A stretch of 64,000 bases of DNA from Chitinasiproducens palmae (GTDB lineage Bacteria > Pseudomonadota > Gammaproteobacteria > Burkholderiales > Burkholderiaceae), in the NCBI RefSeq assembly GCF_900095735.1, contig NZ_FNLO01000004.1, forward strand, positions 1 through 64,000. The letters are read 5' to 3'. Below the pieces are notes generated by a model. The model was not told the origin of the DNA, made no database searches, and was given only the letters and a program-made list of their open reading frames with translations. The position numbers and the translations under genes were made by a program. The number at the start of each line of letters is the position of its first letter. Position 1 is the first letter of the stretch. Shown piece by piece: positions 26,261 to 38,172 of this stretch.

Positions 26261-29041
26261 CTATTCGATGTCGCGGTTCGGTACCAGTATTTCACGATTG
26301 CCGTTCGACGACATCGGCGACACCAGTCCCGAGTTCTCCATTTGTTCGAGCAGGCGCGCCGCGCGGTTGTAGCCGATGCGCAGATGACGCTGCACCAGCG
26401 AGATCGACGCGCGCCGGTTCTTGACCACGACCTCGACGGCCTGATCGTACAACGGGTCCGATTCGTCGCCGCCCTCGCCGCCGCCGGCCCCGCCGCCTTC
26501 CTCGCCTTCCGCCACGCCGCCCTCGAGCAGGCCCTCGATGTAGTTCGGCTCGCCCTGTTCCTTCAGACGCTCGACCACCCGGTGCACTTCGTCGTCGGAC
26601 ACGAACGCACCGTGCACGCGCACCGGCAGGCCGGTGCCCGGCGGCAGATACAGCATGTCGCCCATGCCGAGCAGCGTGTCCGCGCCCTGCTGGTCGAGAA
26701 TGGTGCGCGAATCGATCTTCGACGACACCTGGAACGCGATCCGGGTCGGCACGTTGGCCTTGATCAGGCCGGTGATCACGTCGACCGACGGCCGCTGCGT
26801 GGCCAGGATCAGATGGATGCCCGCCGCCCGCGCCTTCTGCGCGATACGGGCGATCAGTTCCTCGACCTTCTTGCCGACCACCATCATCAGGTCGGCCAAC
26901 TCGTCGATCACCACGACGATCGACGGCAGCCGGTCGATCGGCTCCGGCGCGTCGGGCGTCAGGCTGAACGGATTCGGGATCTTCTCGCCGCGTTTCGCGG
27001 CGTCGTCGATCTTCGTGTTGTAGCCGGCGAGGTTGCGCACGCCGAGCTTGCTCATCAGCTTGTAGCGCCGCTCCATCTCGGCGACCGTCCAGTTCAGCGC
27101 ATTGCCCGCCTGCCGCATGTCGGTGACCACCGGGCACAGCAGATGGGGGATGCCTTCGTAGACGCTCATTTCGAGCATCTTCGGATCGATCAGGATCATC
27201 CGCACTTCATCGGCACGCGCCTTGTAGAGCAAGGACAAAATCATCGCGTTGATGCCGACCGACTTGCCCGAGCCGGTGGTGCCGGCCACCAGCAGGTGGG
27301 GCATCTTGGCGAGATCCGCGCACACCGGATTGCCGCTGATGTCCTTGCCGAGCGCCATCGTCAACGGCGACCCGGCACGGTTGTAGACGTCCGCGCCGAT
27401 CACCTCGGACAGCCGCACGGTCTGCCGCCGGCTGTTCGGCAGTTCCAGGCCCATCAGGTTCTTGCCCGGAATGGTTTCGACCACCCGGATCGAGACCAGC
27501 GACAGCGAACGCGCCAGATCCTTCGCGAGATTGACGATCTGGCTGCCCTTCACGCCGGTCGCGGGCTCGATCTCGTAGCGGGTGACCACCGGCCCGGCGA
27601 ACGCGTCCATCACCGCCACCTCGACGCCGAAGTCCTTCAGCTTCTTCTCGATCAGCCGCTTGGTGAACTCGATGGTCTCGCTCGACACCACTTCCTGCAC
27701 GGTCGGCGCCGGATCGAGCAGCGACAGCGACGGCAGCGAGCCATCGCCATGGTCGACGAACTGCGGCGTGACCGGCACGGTCAGATAGCTTTCGGTCGCG
27801 CCGCGGCTTGGACGCTCCGCCGCACGCTCGACCTTGTCGGCCGGACGGTCGACCGCCCGGTCGGCCGCGCGCGCGGCCGGCGCGGCGCCACGCACCGGCG
27901 CCTCGGCGTCGTCCAATCCGACCGCCGGCTCGGTACGCGGTCCGCCGGCCTCGTCCTTGCGGCGTACAACCTTGCCCAGCAGCTTTTCGACCGCTCCGAA
28001 GCGCGGCTCCGGCCGATTTGCCTGCGCTTCGCCAACATAGGGCGGATCGAACGGCGGATCGAGCGCGTCGGCGCCGTCCCGGGGCAGTTCGGCCGGCGCC
28101 GGACGCGCCGGGGCGGCCGACTCGGCTTTCCTGCCCTTGCGCGGCATCGCGTCACGGACATCGTCGTAGGCGTCGTCGTAAGCATCGTCGAAGCCATCGG
28201 TCGCGGCATCGAACGACGGCTCGCGCGCCAGCGTCGGCTCCACGGCGGCGCGCTCGCGGCGCGCCCCGGCGCCGGCGGCCGGCACCGTGGCCACCGCAGC
28301 CGGCGCCACCGGCGCGGCCATGGTCTCGGCGCCGCGGCGTGAACGTGCGACCACGCTGCCGCGCTCGCTGGCCGCCGCTTCGCCCAGGCGTCGGTCGCGG
28401 CGCGCTTCCTGGCGCAGGCGGGCCAGCGTCACGGCCGAAATGATGCCATCGCCCAGACGCTCGGCAACCGACAACCACGAGAAGCGGAAGAACAGCGAGC
28501 TGGCAATGGCCATCGCGAACAGCAACAGCAAGGTGCCGCCAGTGAAACCGAGCGCCATCGAGACCGCGCGCGCGACCACGTCGCCCAGCACGCCGCCCGG
28601 CGCGCGCGGCAGCGCGACCGGCAGCGACCACATCCGCAGCGCCTCGATGCCGGTGCTGCTGACCAGCAGCAGTACGAACGCGAAGGACTCGATCAGCCAG
28701 CCGCCCTCGCCATGTTGGCCGGGCGGCTCCGCGATACCGTTCAGGCGCCGGAAGACGGACGCGACGCGGCGCGCGATCAACAGCACCCACCAATAGGCGG
28801 ACATGCCGAACATCAGCAGCATCAGGTCGGACACATAGGCGCCGACGCGGCCGCCCCAGTTCGCGACGCGGGTCACCTGCGCCGCGTGCGTCCACGCGGG
28901 ATCGCGCGGATCGTAGCTGAGCAGCGCAAGCAGCAGCAGGAGTGCGAGCGCGATCTGTATCAGCCAGCGGATTTCGGTGAAAAGCCGCGACATCCGATGA
29001 GGAAGGACCGGCGCGGCCGAGGAAGCGGAGGATTTGGCCAT
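26261..29041 (-). CDS. ftsK: DNA translocase FtsK
   Basis: Septal DNA pump that moves the terminus region and activates XerCD recombination at dif. The 926-residue protein has four to five N-terminal membrane helices (from residue 25) and a long low-complexity Ala/Arg/Asp linker (about 210-400). The motor has Walker [12 protein letters not shown] near residue 588 and [12 protein letters not shown]. The C-terminal gamma winged helix ([20 protein letters not shown]), which reads KOPS, closes the protein. The linker is somewhat longer than in short Burkholderia FtsK forms. Followed by lolA after 16 bp. Confidence 0.96.
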   Translation of the reverse strand: MAKSSASSAAPVLPHRMSRLFTEIRWLIQIALALLLLLALLSYDPRDPAWTHAAQVTRVANWGGRVGAYVSDLMLLMFGMSAYWWVLLIARRVASVFRRLNGIAEPPGQHGEGGWLIESFAFVLLLVSSTGIEALRMWSLPVALPRAPGGVLGDVVARAVSMALGFTGGTLLLLFAMAIASSLFFRFSWLSVAERLGDGIISAVTLARLRQEARRDRRLGEAAASERGSVVARSRRGAETMAAPVAPAAVATVPAAGAGARRERAAVEPTLAREPSFDAATDGFDDAYDDAYDDVRDAMPRKGRKAESAAPARPAPAELPRDGADALDPPFDPPYVGEAQANRPEPRFGAVEKLLGKVVRRKDEAGGPRTEPAVGLDDAEAPVRGAAPAARAADRAVDRPADKVERAAERPSRGATESYLTVPVTPQFVDHGDGSLPSLSLLDPAPTVQEVVSSETIEFTKRLIEKKLKDFGVEVAVMDAFAGPVVTRYEIEPATGVKGSQIVNLAKDLARSLSLVSIRVVETIPGKNLMGLELPNSRRQTVRLSEVIGADVYNRAGSPLTMALGKDISGNPVCADLAKMPHLLVAGTTGSGKSVGINAMILSLLYKARADEVRMILIDPKMLEMSVYEGIPHLLCPVVTDMRQAGNALNWTVAEMERRYKLMSKLGVRNLAGYNTKIDDAAKRGEKIPNPFSLTPDAPEPIDRLPSIVVVIDELADLMMVVGKKVEELIARIAQKARAAGIHLILATQRPSVDVITGLIKANVPTRIAFQVSSKIDSRTILDQQGADTLLGMGDMLYLPPGTGLPVRVHGAFVSDDEVHRVVERLKEQGEPNYIEGLLEGGVAEGEEGGGAGGGEGGDESDPLYDQAVEVVVKNRRASISLVQRHLRIGYNRAARLLEQMENSGLVSPMSSNGNREILVPNRDIE

Positions 29042-29050
29042 TGACTCTGA

Positions 29051-30277
<1,227 letters not shown>

Positions 30278-30358
30278 GCTGACGGCGCGCCGCCGACCGC
30301 GCCCCTCCCTGCCCTTGCGTGCCCGGCATCGCCGGACACGCACCCGGACCCGTATGCG

Positions 30359-31063
30359 ATGGCCCGACACCGCAAACCTGGCGGCAAGCCCGGCAAGGCC
30401 GACGCACCGCCGGCCGTGGCGGTGCATGACCTCTCGTTGCTGGGCGCATTGCGCGACCAGTTGTCCCAACGCGCCGCGGCCGAAGCCCGGGCCGAGGCGC
30501 GCCGCCGCGAAGCGGCCGCGCAAGCGGCGGCCGATGCCGACCTGTTCCGGCGTTCGATCGGCACGGTAACGCCGCTGCGCGCCGAGGAACATGTCGTGAC
30601 CTCGCCTCCCCGGCCGCTGCCGGTGCCGCTGCACACGCGGCGCGACGAGGCGCAGGTGATGCGCGACGCATTGTCCGATGCCTACGATCCGGACATGATG
30701 CTCGACTCCGACGACTCGATCTCGTTCCGGCGCAACGGCATCGGCTTCGACGTCGTCCGTCGCCTCAGGCGCGGCGAATGGGTCGTGCAGGCGCAGCTGG
30801 ACCTGCACGGGCTGCGCCGCGAGGAAGCGCGCGAAGCACTGTCCAGCTTCATTCACGAAGCGGGCAAGCAGCACTTGCGCTGCCTGCGCGTGATCCACGG
30901 CAAGGGCCTTGGCTCGGCCAACCGCGAGCCCGTGCTGAAAGGCAAGGTACGCAGCTGGCTGACCCAGAAGAACGAGGTGCTCGCGTTCGCGGAGACGCGG
31001 GATCGCGATGGCGGCGCCGGCGCGGTACTGGTGCTGCTGCAACCGACACGCACGCGCTGCTGA
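30359..31063 (+). CDS. Smr-domain protein
   Basis: The 234-residue protein has a charged, coiled-coil-like N-terminal region and a C-terminal Smr (MutS2-related) nuclease domain: LDLHGLRREEAREALSSFI at about 148-166, then LRVIHGKGLGS and the LVLL end. Stand-alone Smr proteins of this type nick or bind DNA/RNA; the exact role is unsettled. It follows trxB on the same strand by 81 bp, an arrangement common in Burkholderiales. Confidence 0.88.
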   Translation: MARHRKPGGKPGKADAPPAVAVHDLSLLGALRDQLSQRAAAEARAEARRREAAAQAAADADLFRRSIGTVTPLRAEEHVVTSPPRPLPVPLHTRRDEAQVMRDALSDAYDPDMMLDSDDSISFRRNGIGFDVVRRLRRGEWVVQAQLDLHGLRREEAREALSSFIHEAGKQHLRCLRVIHGKGLGSANREPVLKGKVRSWLTQKNEVLAFAETRDRDGGAGAVLVLLQPTRTRC

Positions 31064-31125
31064 GGCGCTCCTGAGGTGTTGCCGACGCGCCGGGTGGACG
31101 CCGGCGCGCGCGACATCAGCCTGGT

Positions 31126-31518
<393 letters not shown>

Positions 31519-33195
31519 TCAGCTGGCCGGTTCCTGATAGCGAGAGGTGATCGGGTAACGCCAGTCGCGGCCGAATGCCCGATGCGTGATGCGCACGCCG
31601 ATCGGGGCCTGCCGGCGCTTGTATTCGTTGATCTTGATCAGGCGCGTGACGCGGTTCACGTCCGCCGCGCTGAAACCCGCCGCGACGATGTCGCGAGGCG
31701 ACTCGTCCTCCTCGATGTACCGGCGCATGATTTCGTCGAGCACCTCGTACGGCGGCAGGCTGTCCTGGTCGGTCTGGTTCTCGCGCAGTTCGGCCGACGG
31801 CGCGCGCGTCAGGATGCGTGACGGAATCACGTCGGCGCGGCCGAATTCGCTGCTGCCGTTGCGGTAGTGGCAGAGCCGGTAGACCAGTGTCTTCGCGATG
31901 TCCTTGATCACCGCGAAACCACCGGCCATGTCGCCGTACAGCGTGCAGTAGCCGACCGCCATCTCGCTCTTGTTGCCGGTGGTGAGGACGATCGCGCCGA
32001 ACTTGTTCGACAGCGCCATCAACAGCGTGCCGCGCACTCGGGCCTGGATGTTTTCCTCGGTCGCGTCCTCGGGCAGGCCTGCGAACTCGGTCGCGAGCGC
32101 GCCACGGAACGCGTCGAACATCGGTGCGATCGGCACGATGTCGTAGCGCACGCCGACGCGCGCGGCCATGTCCTTCGCGTCGGCCAACGAAATGTCGGCG
32201 GTGTAGCGCGACGGCATCATCACCGCGCGCACGCGCTCGGCACCGAGCGCGTCGCAGGCGACCGCCAGCACGAGCGCCGAATCGACGCCGCCGGAAAGCC
32301 CGATCAGCACGCCCGGAAAGCCGTTCTTCGACACGTAGTCGCGCACGCCCAGCACCAATGCGCGATAGACCTGCGCCTCGATCGGCAGCGTGGCGGCCAC
32401 CGTGCCCGGCAACGGCGCGGCGCCGTCGAATTCGACGATGCCCACCTGTTCCTCGAACTGCGGCAGCCGGGCCACCAATTCGCCCTCGCGGTCCAGTACG
32501 AAGGAGCCGCCGTCGAACACCAGCTCGTCCTGGCCGCCGACCATGTTCGCGTACACCATCGGCAGGCCGGTCTCGGCAATGCGCGTGCGCACGATGTCCT
32601 GCCGCACCTCGCCCTTGGCGATGTGATACGGCGAGGCATTCGGCACCAGCAGCACCTGGGCACCGGCGGCCTGCGCGAGCAGCGCCGCACTGCGGTGCCA
32701 GATGTCTTCGCAGATCACGATGCCGAAACGCACGCCATCGAGTTCGAACACGCATGGCGCGGTGTCCTGCGCGAAGTAGCGCTTCTCGTCGAAGACTTCC
32801 GCGTTCGGCAGCTCCTGCTTCAGGTAACGCGCCACCACCGCGCCGTCCGCCAGCACCGACGCCGCGTTGAAGGTATCGCGCGGCGGCACGCCGCGCTCGA
32901 TCGGGGCGTTTGCTTTATCATTTCTGCGATAGGGATGGCCGACCACCACGTGCAGGCCGGCGAAGCGGGCCAGGCGTTCACGCAGCGCCTCCAGCGCCGA
33001 CTCGCACTGCGCATAGAAGGCCGGACGCAGCAGCAGGTCTTCGGGGGGATAGCCCGACAACGCGAGTTCGGGCGCCACCATCAGGCGGGCGCCGCCCGCA
33101 TGCGCTCGTTCGGCAGCGGCGACGATACGGTCGACGTTGCCGGCGAAATCGCCGACTGTCACATTCAGTTGCGCGAGCGCGATTCGAAGTCTCAT
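31519..33195 (-). CDS. nadE: Glutamine-hydrolysing NAD+ synthetase
   Basis: Converts nicotinate adenine dinucleotide to NAD+ using ammonia from glutamine. The 558-residue protein has an N-terminal nitrilase-fold glutaminase with the Glu-Lys-Cys triad (APELALSGYP; KQELPNAEVFDEKRYF; VICEDIWHRS). The C-terminal synthetase has the PP-loop GLSGGVDSALVLAVA near residue 290 and KSEMAVGYCTLYGD. The start lies only 35 bp from the divergent acyltransferase-like gene. Confidence 0.96.
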   Translation of the reverse strand: MRLRIALAQLNVTVGDFAGNVDRIVAAAERAHAGGARLMVAPELALSGYPPEDLLLRPAFYAQCESALEALRERLARFAGLHVVVGHPYRRNDKANAPIERGVPPRDTFNAASVLADGAVVARYLKQELPNAEVFDEKRYFAQDTAPCVFELDGVRFGIVICEDIWHRSAALLAQAAGAQVLLVPNASPYHIAKGEVRQDIVRTRIAETGLPMVYANMVGGQDELVFDGGSFVLDREGELVARLPQFEEQVGIVEFDGAAPLPGTVAATLPIEAQVYRALVLGVRDYVSKNGFPGVLIGLSGGVDSALVLAVACDALGAERVRAVMMPSRYTADISLADAKDMAARVGVRYDIVPIAPMFDAFRGALATEFAGLPEDATEENIQARVRGTLLMALSNKFGAIVLTTGNKSEMAVGYCTLYGDMAGGFAVIKDIAKTLVYRLCHYRNGSSEFGRADVIPSRILTRAPSAELRENQTDQDSLPPYEVLDEIMRRYIEEDESPRDIVAAGFSAADVNRVTRLIKINEYKRRQAPIGVRITHRAFGRDWRYPITSRYQEPAS

Positions 33196-33230
33196 AAACG
33201 AGTCAACGGCAAGTGCCAGGTCGAGGTTCG

Positions 33231-34406
33231 ATGGATTATCTCATGCGCATCGCGGCCTCGCCGGCCGAGATCGAGCGTGGACAATGGAACGCGCTGCTGG
33301 CCAGGCAGCCGGCCCCAACCCCGTTCCTGCGACATGAATTTCTGTGCGCGCTGACCGAGGCCGGCTGCGCCACGCCGGAGACGGGCTGGTCGCCGCAGTT
33401 CGTCACGCTGTGGCAGCGCGACGGCGAGGACGAAACGCTGGTGGGTGCGGTGCCGCTCTATGTGAAGTCCCACTCGTACGGAGAGTACGTGTTCGACTGG
33501 GCATGGGCCGACGCCTATCGGCGCAACGGTCTCGACTACTATCCGAAGCTGCTTGCCGCGGTCCCCTTCACCCCGGTGGCTGGGCAACGCATGCTGGCCG
33601 CCGACGACGCAGCCCGGCGCGCGCTCGCCGAGACGCTGATCCCGATCGCATCCAGGGCGGAGGAAATTTCCTCGCTGCACGTGCTGTTTCCCACGCCAGA
33701 AGAAGGCGCATTGCTGCAGGAAGCCGGCATGCTGTTGCGGGAAGGCGTGCAGTTCCACTGGCTCAACGACGGCTACGCCGACTTCGACGCGTTCCTGGCC
33801 AGTCTCGAACAGAAGAAGCGCAAGAACATCCGCGCCGAGCGGCGGCGCGTCGCGGAAGCCGGCGTGACCTGCCGGCGCATACGCGGCGAGGACGCGACCG
33901 ACGCGGACTGGCAGTTCTTCAATCGCTGCTACCGGCGCACCTATCGCGAACACCATTCGTCGCCCTACCTGAATCTCGAGTTCTTCCGCACCATCGCACG
34001 CACGATGCCGGAAAACCTGCTGCTGGTGATCGCCGAACGCGACGGCGCGCCGATCGCCAGTTCGCTGCTGGTCTATCAGCGAGAACGCGGCGGCACCCTG
34101 TTCGGCCGCTACTGGGGCGCACTCGAACGCGTGCCGTGCCTGCATTTCGAGGTCGCCTACTACCAGCCGTTGATCTTCTGCATCGAAGAGAGGCTGGCGG
34201 TGTTCGAGGGCGGCGCGCAGGGCGAGCACAAGATGGCGCGCGGTTTCATGCCGACCGTCACCCGCTCGGCGCACTGGCTCGCGCATCCGGCGTTCTCCGA
34301 TGCGGTCGCGCAGTTCCTGCGCCGCGAGAAGGAAGGCATCGACGACTACATCGACGAGCTACGCGAACATGCGCCGTTCCGGCGCGACGACGCGCCGTCG
34401 GACTGA
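33231..34406 (+). CDS. GNAT-fold N-acyltransferase-like protein (DUF482/COG3146)
   Basis: The 391-residue protein belongs to the peptidoglycan-bridge-like acyltransferase group: TPFLRHEFLCALTEAGCATP, KSHSYGEYVFDWAWADAYRR, KKRKNIRAERRRVAEAGV and FYQPLIFCIEE-like segments are family hallmarks. Substrate is unknown. The ATG at 33231 follows GAGG; an upstream GTG at 33213 is possible. It diverges from nadE with a 35-bp gap, so the promoters must overlap coding DNA. Confidence 0.82.
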   Translation: MDYLMRIAASPAEIERGQWNALLARQPAPTPFLRHEFLCALTEAGCATPETGWSPQFVTLWQRDGEDETLVGAVPLYVKSHSYGEYVFDWAWADAYRRNGLDYYPKLLAAVPFTPVAGQRMLAADDAARRALAETLIPIASRAEEISSLHVLFPTPEEGALLQEAGMLLREGVQFHWLNDGYADFDAFLASLEQKKRKNIRAERRRVAEAGVTCRRIRGEDATDADWQFFNRCYRRTYREHHSSPYLNLEFFRTIARTMPENLLLVIAERDGAPIASSLLVYQRERGGTLFGRYWGALERVPCLHFEVAYYQPLIFCIEERLAVFEGGAQGEHKMARGFMPTVTRSAHWLAHPAFSDAVAQFLRREKEGIDDYIDELREHAPFRRDDAPSD

Positions 34407-34427
34407 CGCCAGCGCGGCGGCGCGTGC

Positions 34428-35339
34428 TCAACGAAAGGCGCGCATCTGCGCCCCCATCATCTGCAGCATGCGGTTTGCCGCCACTGACAGACGGCGCCCG
34501 ACGCGCGTGACCAGGTGGGCCTGCGCCTGTCGGAACAGTGGGTGGTCCAGTTCCAGCGCGAACAGCGTGCCGGCGTCGAGTTCGTCGGACACCGCGAACG
34601 CCGGCAGGCAGGTCACGCCCAATTCCGAGCGGACGAACTGCTTGACGATGGCGATCGAGTTGGTCGTCACGGCCGGCTCGAAGCGGATCCGCTCGGCAAA
34701 CGCCACCGCTTCGACGATCTGACGCGTACCGTAGGCGGGATGGGTCAGCGCCATCGGGAAACGTGCGAGTTCGCGCGGCGTCAGTGCGCTCTGTTTGCCG
34801 CGCAGTGCGAACGCGGGGCCCACCACCGCCTGCAACGGCTGCGTGCACACCAGTCGCGACACGATGCGCGGATCGGGCGGCGGACTGTACACCAGTCCGA
34901 TCTCCGCCTCGTCCTCGGCGACGCGCCGCACCACTTCGTTGGTGCCGGCCAGATCCAGCGTCACCGTGATCGCCGGGTGCTGCGAGCGGAACAGCCTGAG
35001 CGGCCCCGCCAGGACGTCCGCGACGAAGCCTTCGCCGAGCACGATGTCGATGTGTCCGCGCCGCAGGCCGCGCAGTGCGTCGAGACGCGACAGCAGATCG
35101 TCGCGATGCGCGGCCTGCTCCCGGAAGTAGTCGATCAGTTGCTGCCCGGCGGCGGTCGGCGTGACGCCGCGCGCATGGCGCTCGATCAACGGCACGGCCA
35201 ATTCCTTTTCGAGCAAGCCGATCTGCCGGCTGACCGCCGACGGCGCAACGTCGAGCCAGTCCGCGGCGGCCCGAATGCTGCCACAACGCACCGCCTCGTA
35301 CAGATAGACGATCCGGCTTTCGTTCATCGACTGCGCCAT
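34428..35339 (-). CDS. LysR-family transcriptional regulator
   Basis: The 303-residue protein has the LysR winged helix (RIVYLYEAVRCGSIRAAADW, LDVAPSAVSRQIGLLEKELA) and a two-lobed effector domain. It diverges from the dehydrogenase / aldehyde dehydrogenase / DUF3100 genes with 170 bp between starts, the usual arrangement of a LysR activator and its target operon. The effector is unknown; a substrate or intermediate of that pathway is likely. Confidence 0.9.
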   Translation of the reverse strand: MAQSMNESRIVYLYEAVRCGSIRAAADWLDVAPSAVSRQIGLLEKELAVPLIERHARGVTPTAAGQQLIDYFREQAAHRDDLLSRLDALRGLRRGHIDIVLGEGFVADVLAGPLRLFRSQHPAITVTLDLAGTNEVVRRVAEDEAEIGLVYSPPPDPRIVSRLVCTQPLQAVVGPAFALRGKQSALTPRELARFPMALTHPAYGTRQIVEAVAFAERIRFEPAVTTNSIAIVKQFVRSELGVTCLPAFAVSDELDAGTLFALELDHPLFRQAQAHLVTRVGRRLSVAANRMLQMMGAQMRAFR

Positions 35340-35509
35340 GCGGCCGCTCCCATCTAAAAAACAGAACGCTTTTGATATTGGCGTTGATGGATTGTACGCG
35401 TCGGCGCCCGCAATATGGCAGCGCCGGACCGCTGGCGCGCGCGGCGAGATCGTGAGCGCGAGTCGTCTCCCAAGTCGCGGCGGCAGTCCCTATCGAATGG
35501 AGCTTCGCA

Positions 35510-36391
35510 ATGAACACAACAGGCAAGGTCGGCGTGATCGGCCTCGGCAATATGGGACGCGGCATGGCAACCTCGCTGGCGCGCGCCGGGCATTCCGTGC
35601 TGGGCTACGACGCCGCGCCCGGTGTCGCCGCGGCGCTCGCCGACCAGGGCGTCGGCGCAGCGGACTCGATCGCGGCACTCCTGGCCGAAGTCGACTGTGT
35701 GATCCTGTCGCTGCCGACCTCGGCAGTGGTCGAACAGGTCGTGTTCGGCGCGGACGGAGTCGCCCGTCAGGCCCGGCCCGGCTTGCTGGTGATCGACACC
35801 ACCACCGCCGAACCCGCCAGCACCCGCCGCGTCGCCGCCGCCTTGGCCGAAGCAGGCATCGCCTTCATCGATGGCCCGGTCAGCGGCGGCCCGAAAGGCG
35901 CGGCCACCGCGACGATGACGATGGTGCTGGGCGGCAGCAGCGAAGACGTTGCGCGCGCCGAACCGGTGCTGGCCGCGATCAGCGCCAAGCGCGTGCACGT
36001 CGGCCCGGTTGGCGCGGGACACGTGACGAAGATCATCAACAACATGCTGACCGGCATCCACCTGCTGGCGGCCAGCGAAGCCGTGCGCGTCGCGCAGGCC
36101 AACGGCGTCGATCCCGAGAAGCTGGTCGACGCGCTCAATGGCGGCTCGGGTCGCAACAGCGCGACGCTGACCAACTATCCGACCTGGATCTTCAACGACC
36201 GTTTCGATTCCGGTTTCACGATGAAGCTGATGCGCAAGGACGTGCGGCTGGCCGAGGCCCTGCTCGACGGCGCCCAGGTGCACGCGCCTGTCGCACAAAC
36301 CGCGGCCCGGCTGTGGGCGGCCAGCGAGGCGACGCTCGGCGACGGCGAAGACTTCAACCGCATCGTCCAGTTCGTACCGCCGCGCGATTGA
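35510..36391 (+). CDS. NAD(P)-dependent beta-hydroxyacid dehydrogenase (3-hydroxyisobutyrate dehydrogenase family)
   Basis: The 293-residue protein has the Rossmann start VGVIGLGNMGRGMATSL, the substrate loop DGPVSGGPKGA and the catalytic lysine segment KIINNMLTGIHL, then ANGVDPEKLVDALN. The family includes 3-hydroxyisobutyrate dehydrogenase and tartronate semialdehyde reductase; sequence alone does not decide. First gene of the LysR-divergent cluster, followed by an aldehyde dehydrogenase. Confidence 0.88.
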   Translation: MNTTGKVGVIGLGNMGRGMATSLARAGHSVLGYDAAPGVAAALADQGVGAADSIAALLAEVDCVILSLPTSAVVEQVVFGADGVARQARPGLLVIDTTTAEPASTRRVAAALAEAGIAFIDGPVSGGPKGAATATMTMVLGGSSEDVARAEPVLAAISAKRVHVGPVGAGHVTKIINNMLTGIHLLAASEAVRVAQANGVDPEKLVDALNGGSGRNSATLTNYPTWIFNDRFDSGFTMKLMRKDVRLAEALLDGAQVHAPVAQTAARLWAASEATLGDGEDFNRIVQFVPPRD

Positions 36392-36424
36392 CGCGTGCTC
36401 GCCGCCGGCGCCAGCAGGTACATG

Positions 36425-36472
36425 AGCGAGCGCACCGGCGGGTGCACCGGCAAGCGCACCAGCGCGTGCGCC
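36425..36472 (+). repeat. Four 12-bp imperfect tandem repeats
   Basis: Units AGCGAGCGCACC, GGCGGGTGCACC, GGCAAGCGCACC and AGCGCGTGCGCC follow one another between the dehydrogenase and aldehyde dehydrogenase genes. A degenerate fifth unit follows. They lie about 100 bp ahead of the aldehyde dehydrogenase start. Confidence 0.6.
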
Positions 36473-36575
36473 AGCAGATGAGCGGCCCAATGCGCTCGCC
36501 GCCCCGCACCGACGGCGGGCCGGCTCCGCGCCCGCCGTCGCGCGGACTCAAAGAAACTCACTCAACGATCCAGAC

Positions 36576-38111
36576 ATGAACGACCAAGTCAATTCATCGC
36601 GCGCTCCTTCGCATGCCGAACGACTGCTCGACGCGTTCCGCCACTTCTTCCCGACCGCGCGGACCGTCGGTTCGTGGATCGCCGGCGAGCTGGTCGAGGG
36701 CGAAGGCGAAACCGTCGCCTTGTACGACGCAGCCACCGGCGAAGCTACCCTCTCGTATCGTGACGGCGGCGCGGCCCACGCGGCGCACGCCGCCGACGTG
36801 GCGCCGCGCGCGCAGCGGCAATGGTGGGCGCTGACCCACGCGGCGCGCGGCCGCACGATGTTCGCGATTGCGCGCGAGATCCGCGCCGAGCAGGAAGCGA
36901 TCGCGCACCTGGAAGCGCTGGGTTCCGGCAAGCCGATCCGCGATTGCCGCGCCGAGGCCGCCAAGGTGGCGGAAATGTTCGAGTATTACGGCGGCTGGGC
37001 CGACAAGTTCTACGGCGACGTGATCCCCGTGCCGACCTCACATCTGAATTACACGCGCCGCGAGCCGGCCGGCACGGTGCTGCAGATCACGCCTTGGAAT
37101 GCACCGGTCTTCACCTGCGGCTGGCAGTTGGCGCCGGCGATCGCGATGGGCAACGCGGTGCTCCTCAAACCGTCGGAGCTCACGCCGTTCACGTCGCTCG
37201 CGGTCGCCATGCTGGCCGAGCGCGCCGGACTGCCGAAGGGTGTGATCAATGTGCTGGCCGGCTACGGCCACACGGTCGCGCAGGCGGCGATCGCGCATCG
37301 GGCCATCGCCAAGGTGGTATTCGTGGGCTCGCCCGCCACCGGCGCGCGCATCGCCGAGGCCGCCGCCAAACGCGTGCTGCCGTGCGTGCTGGAACTCGGC
37401 GGCAAGTCGGCCAACGTGGTGTTCGAGGATGCCGATCTCGAACGCGCCGCGCTGAACGCGCAGGCCGCGATTTTCGCGGGTGCCGGCCAGAGTTGCGTGG
37501 CCGGCTCGCGCCTGCTGGTGCAACGCAGCGTCTACGACCGTTTCGTCGCGATGGTGGCAGGCGGCGCACGACAGATCCGCGTCGGCGATCCGCTCGACGA
37601 GCGCACCGAGGTGGGGCCGATCAACAACCGCCGCCAGTTCGATCACGTGATGGCGATGATTGCGCGCGGCGTCGAGGGCGGCGCCACGTTGGCCGCCGGC
37701 AGTGCAACGCCGGTCGAACGCGGCTATTTCGTGTCGCCGACGGTGCTGGCCGGTGCCCATAACGCGATGGACGTCGCCCGCGCGGAAATCTTCGGGCCGG
37801 TCGTCGCCGCGATTCCGTTCGACGACGAGGACGAGGCCCTGGCAATCGCCAACGACACCGACTTCGGACTGGCCGGCGCCGTCTGGACACGCGACGTCGG
37901 CCGCGCCCATCGCGTCGCCGCCCAGGTCAACGCCGGCACGTTCTGGATCAACGGCTACAAAACGATCAACGTGGCATCGCCGTTCGGCGGCTACGGCCTG
38001 AGCGGCTACGGCCGGTCAAGCGGGCGCGAAGCGCTGTTCGAATACACGCAGACCAAGAGCGTCTGGGTAGAAACCGCGCGCGAGCCGGCCACGGCGTTCG
38101 GTTACCTTTAA
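36576..38111 (+). CDS. Aldehyde dehydrogenase family protein
   Basis: NAD(P)-dependent oxidation of an aldehyde to the acid. The 511-residue protein has TPWNAPVFTCGWQLAPAIA (NAD region), VFVGSPATGARIAEAA, the catalytic Glu273 (LELGGKSANV) and nucleophile Cys307 (AGQSCVAGS), and the C-terminal PFGGYGLSGYGR. Length is typical. It lies between the beta-hydroxyacid dehydrogenase and the DUF3100 membrane protein, all on the plus strand, so a shared catabolic route is likely. The substrate is not identifiable. Confidence 0.92.
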   Translation: MNDQVNSSRAPSHAERLLDAFRHFFPTARTVGSWIAGELVEGEGETVALYDAATGEATLSYRDGGAAHAAHAADVAPRAQRQWWALTHAARGRTMFAIAREIRAEQEAIAHLEALGSGKPIRDCRAEAAKVAEMFEYYGGWADKFYGDVIPVPTSHLNYTRREPAGTVLQITPWNAPVFTCGWQLAPAIAMGNAVLLKPSELTPFTSLAVAMLAERAGLPKGVINVLAGYGHTVAQAAIAHRAIAKVVFVGSPATGARIAEAAAKRVLPCVLELGGKSANVVFEDADLERAALNAQAAIFAGAGQSCVAGSRLLVQRSVYDRFVAMVAGGARQIRVGDPLDERTEVGPINNRRQFDHVMAMIARGVEGGATLAAGSATPVERGYFVSPTVLAGAHNAMDVARAEIFGPVVAAIPFDDEDEALAIANDTDFGLAGAVWTRDVGRAHRVAAQVNAGTFWINGYKTINVASPFGGYGLSGYGRSSGREALFEYTQTKSVWVETAREPATAFGYL

Positions 38112-38172
38112 CACTGGCCACTGACGCCGCCCCGCGGGGCGGCCCCTTTATCAGGCGGGGAGCGAAGCAGAC

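Noticed and set aside
26342-28342. 666-codon plus-strand frame opposite ftsK
   Set aside because: Histidine/arginine-rich shadow of the ftsK coding strand with no ribosome binding site or domain.
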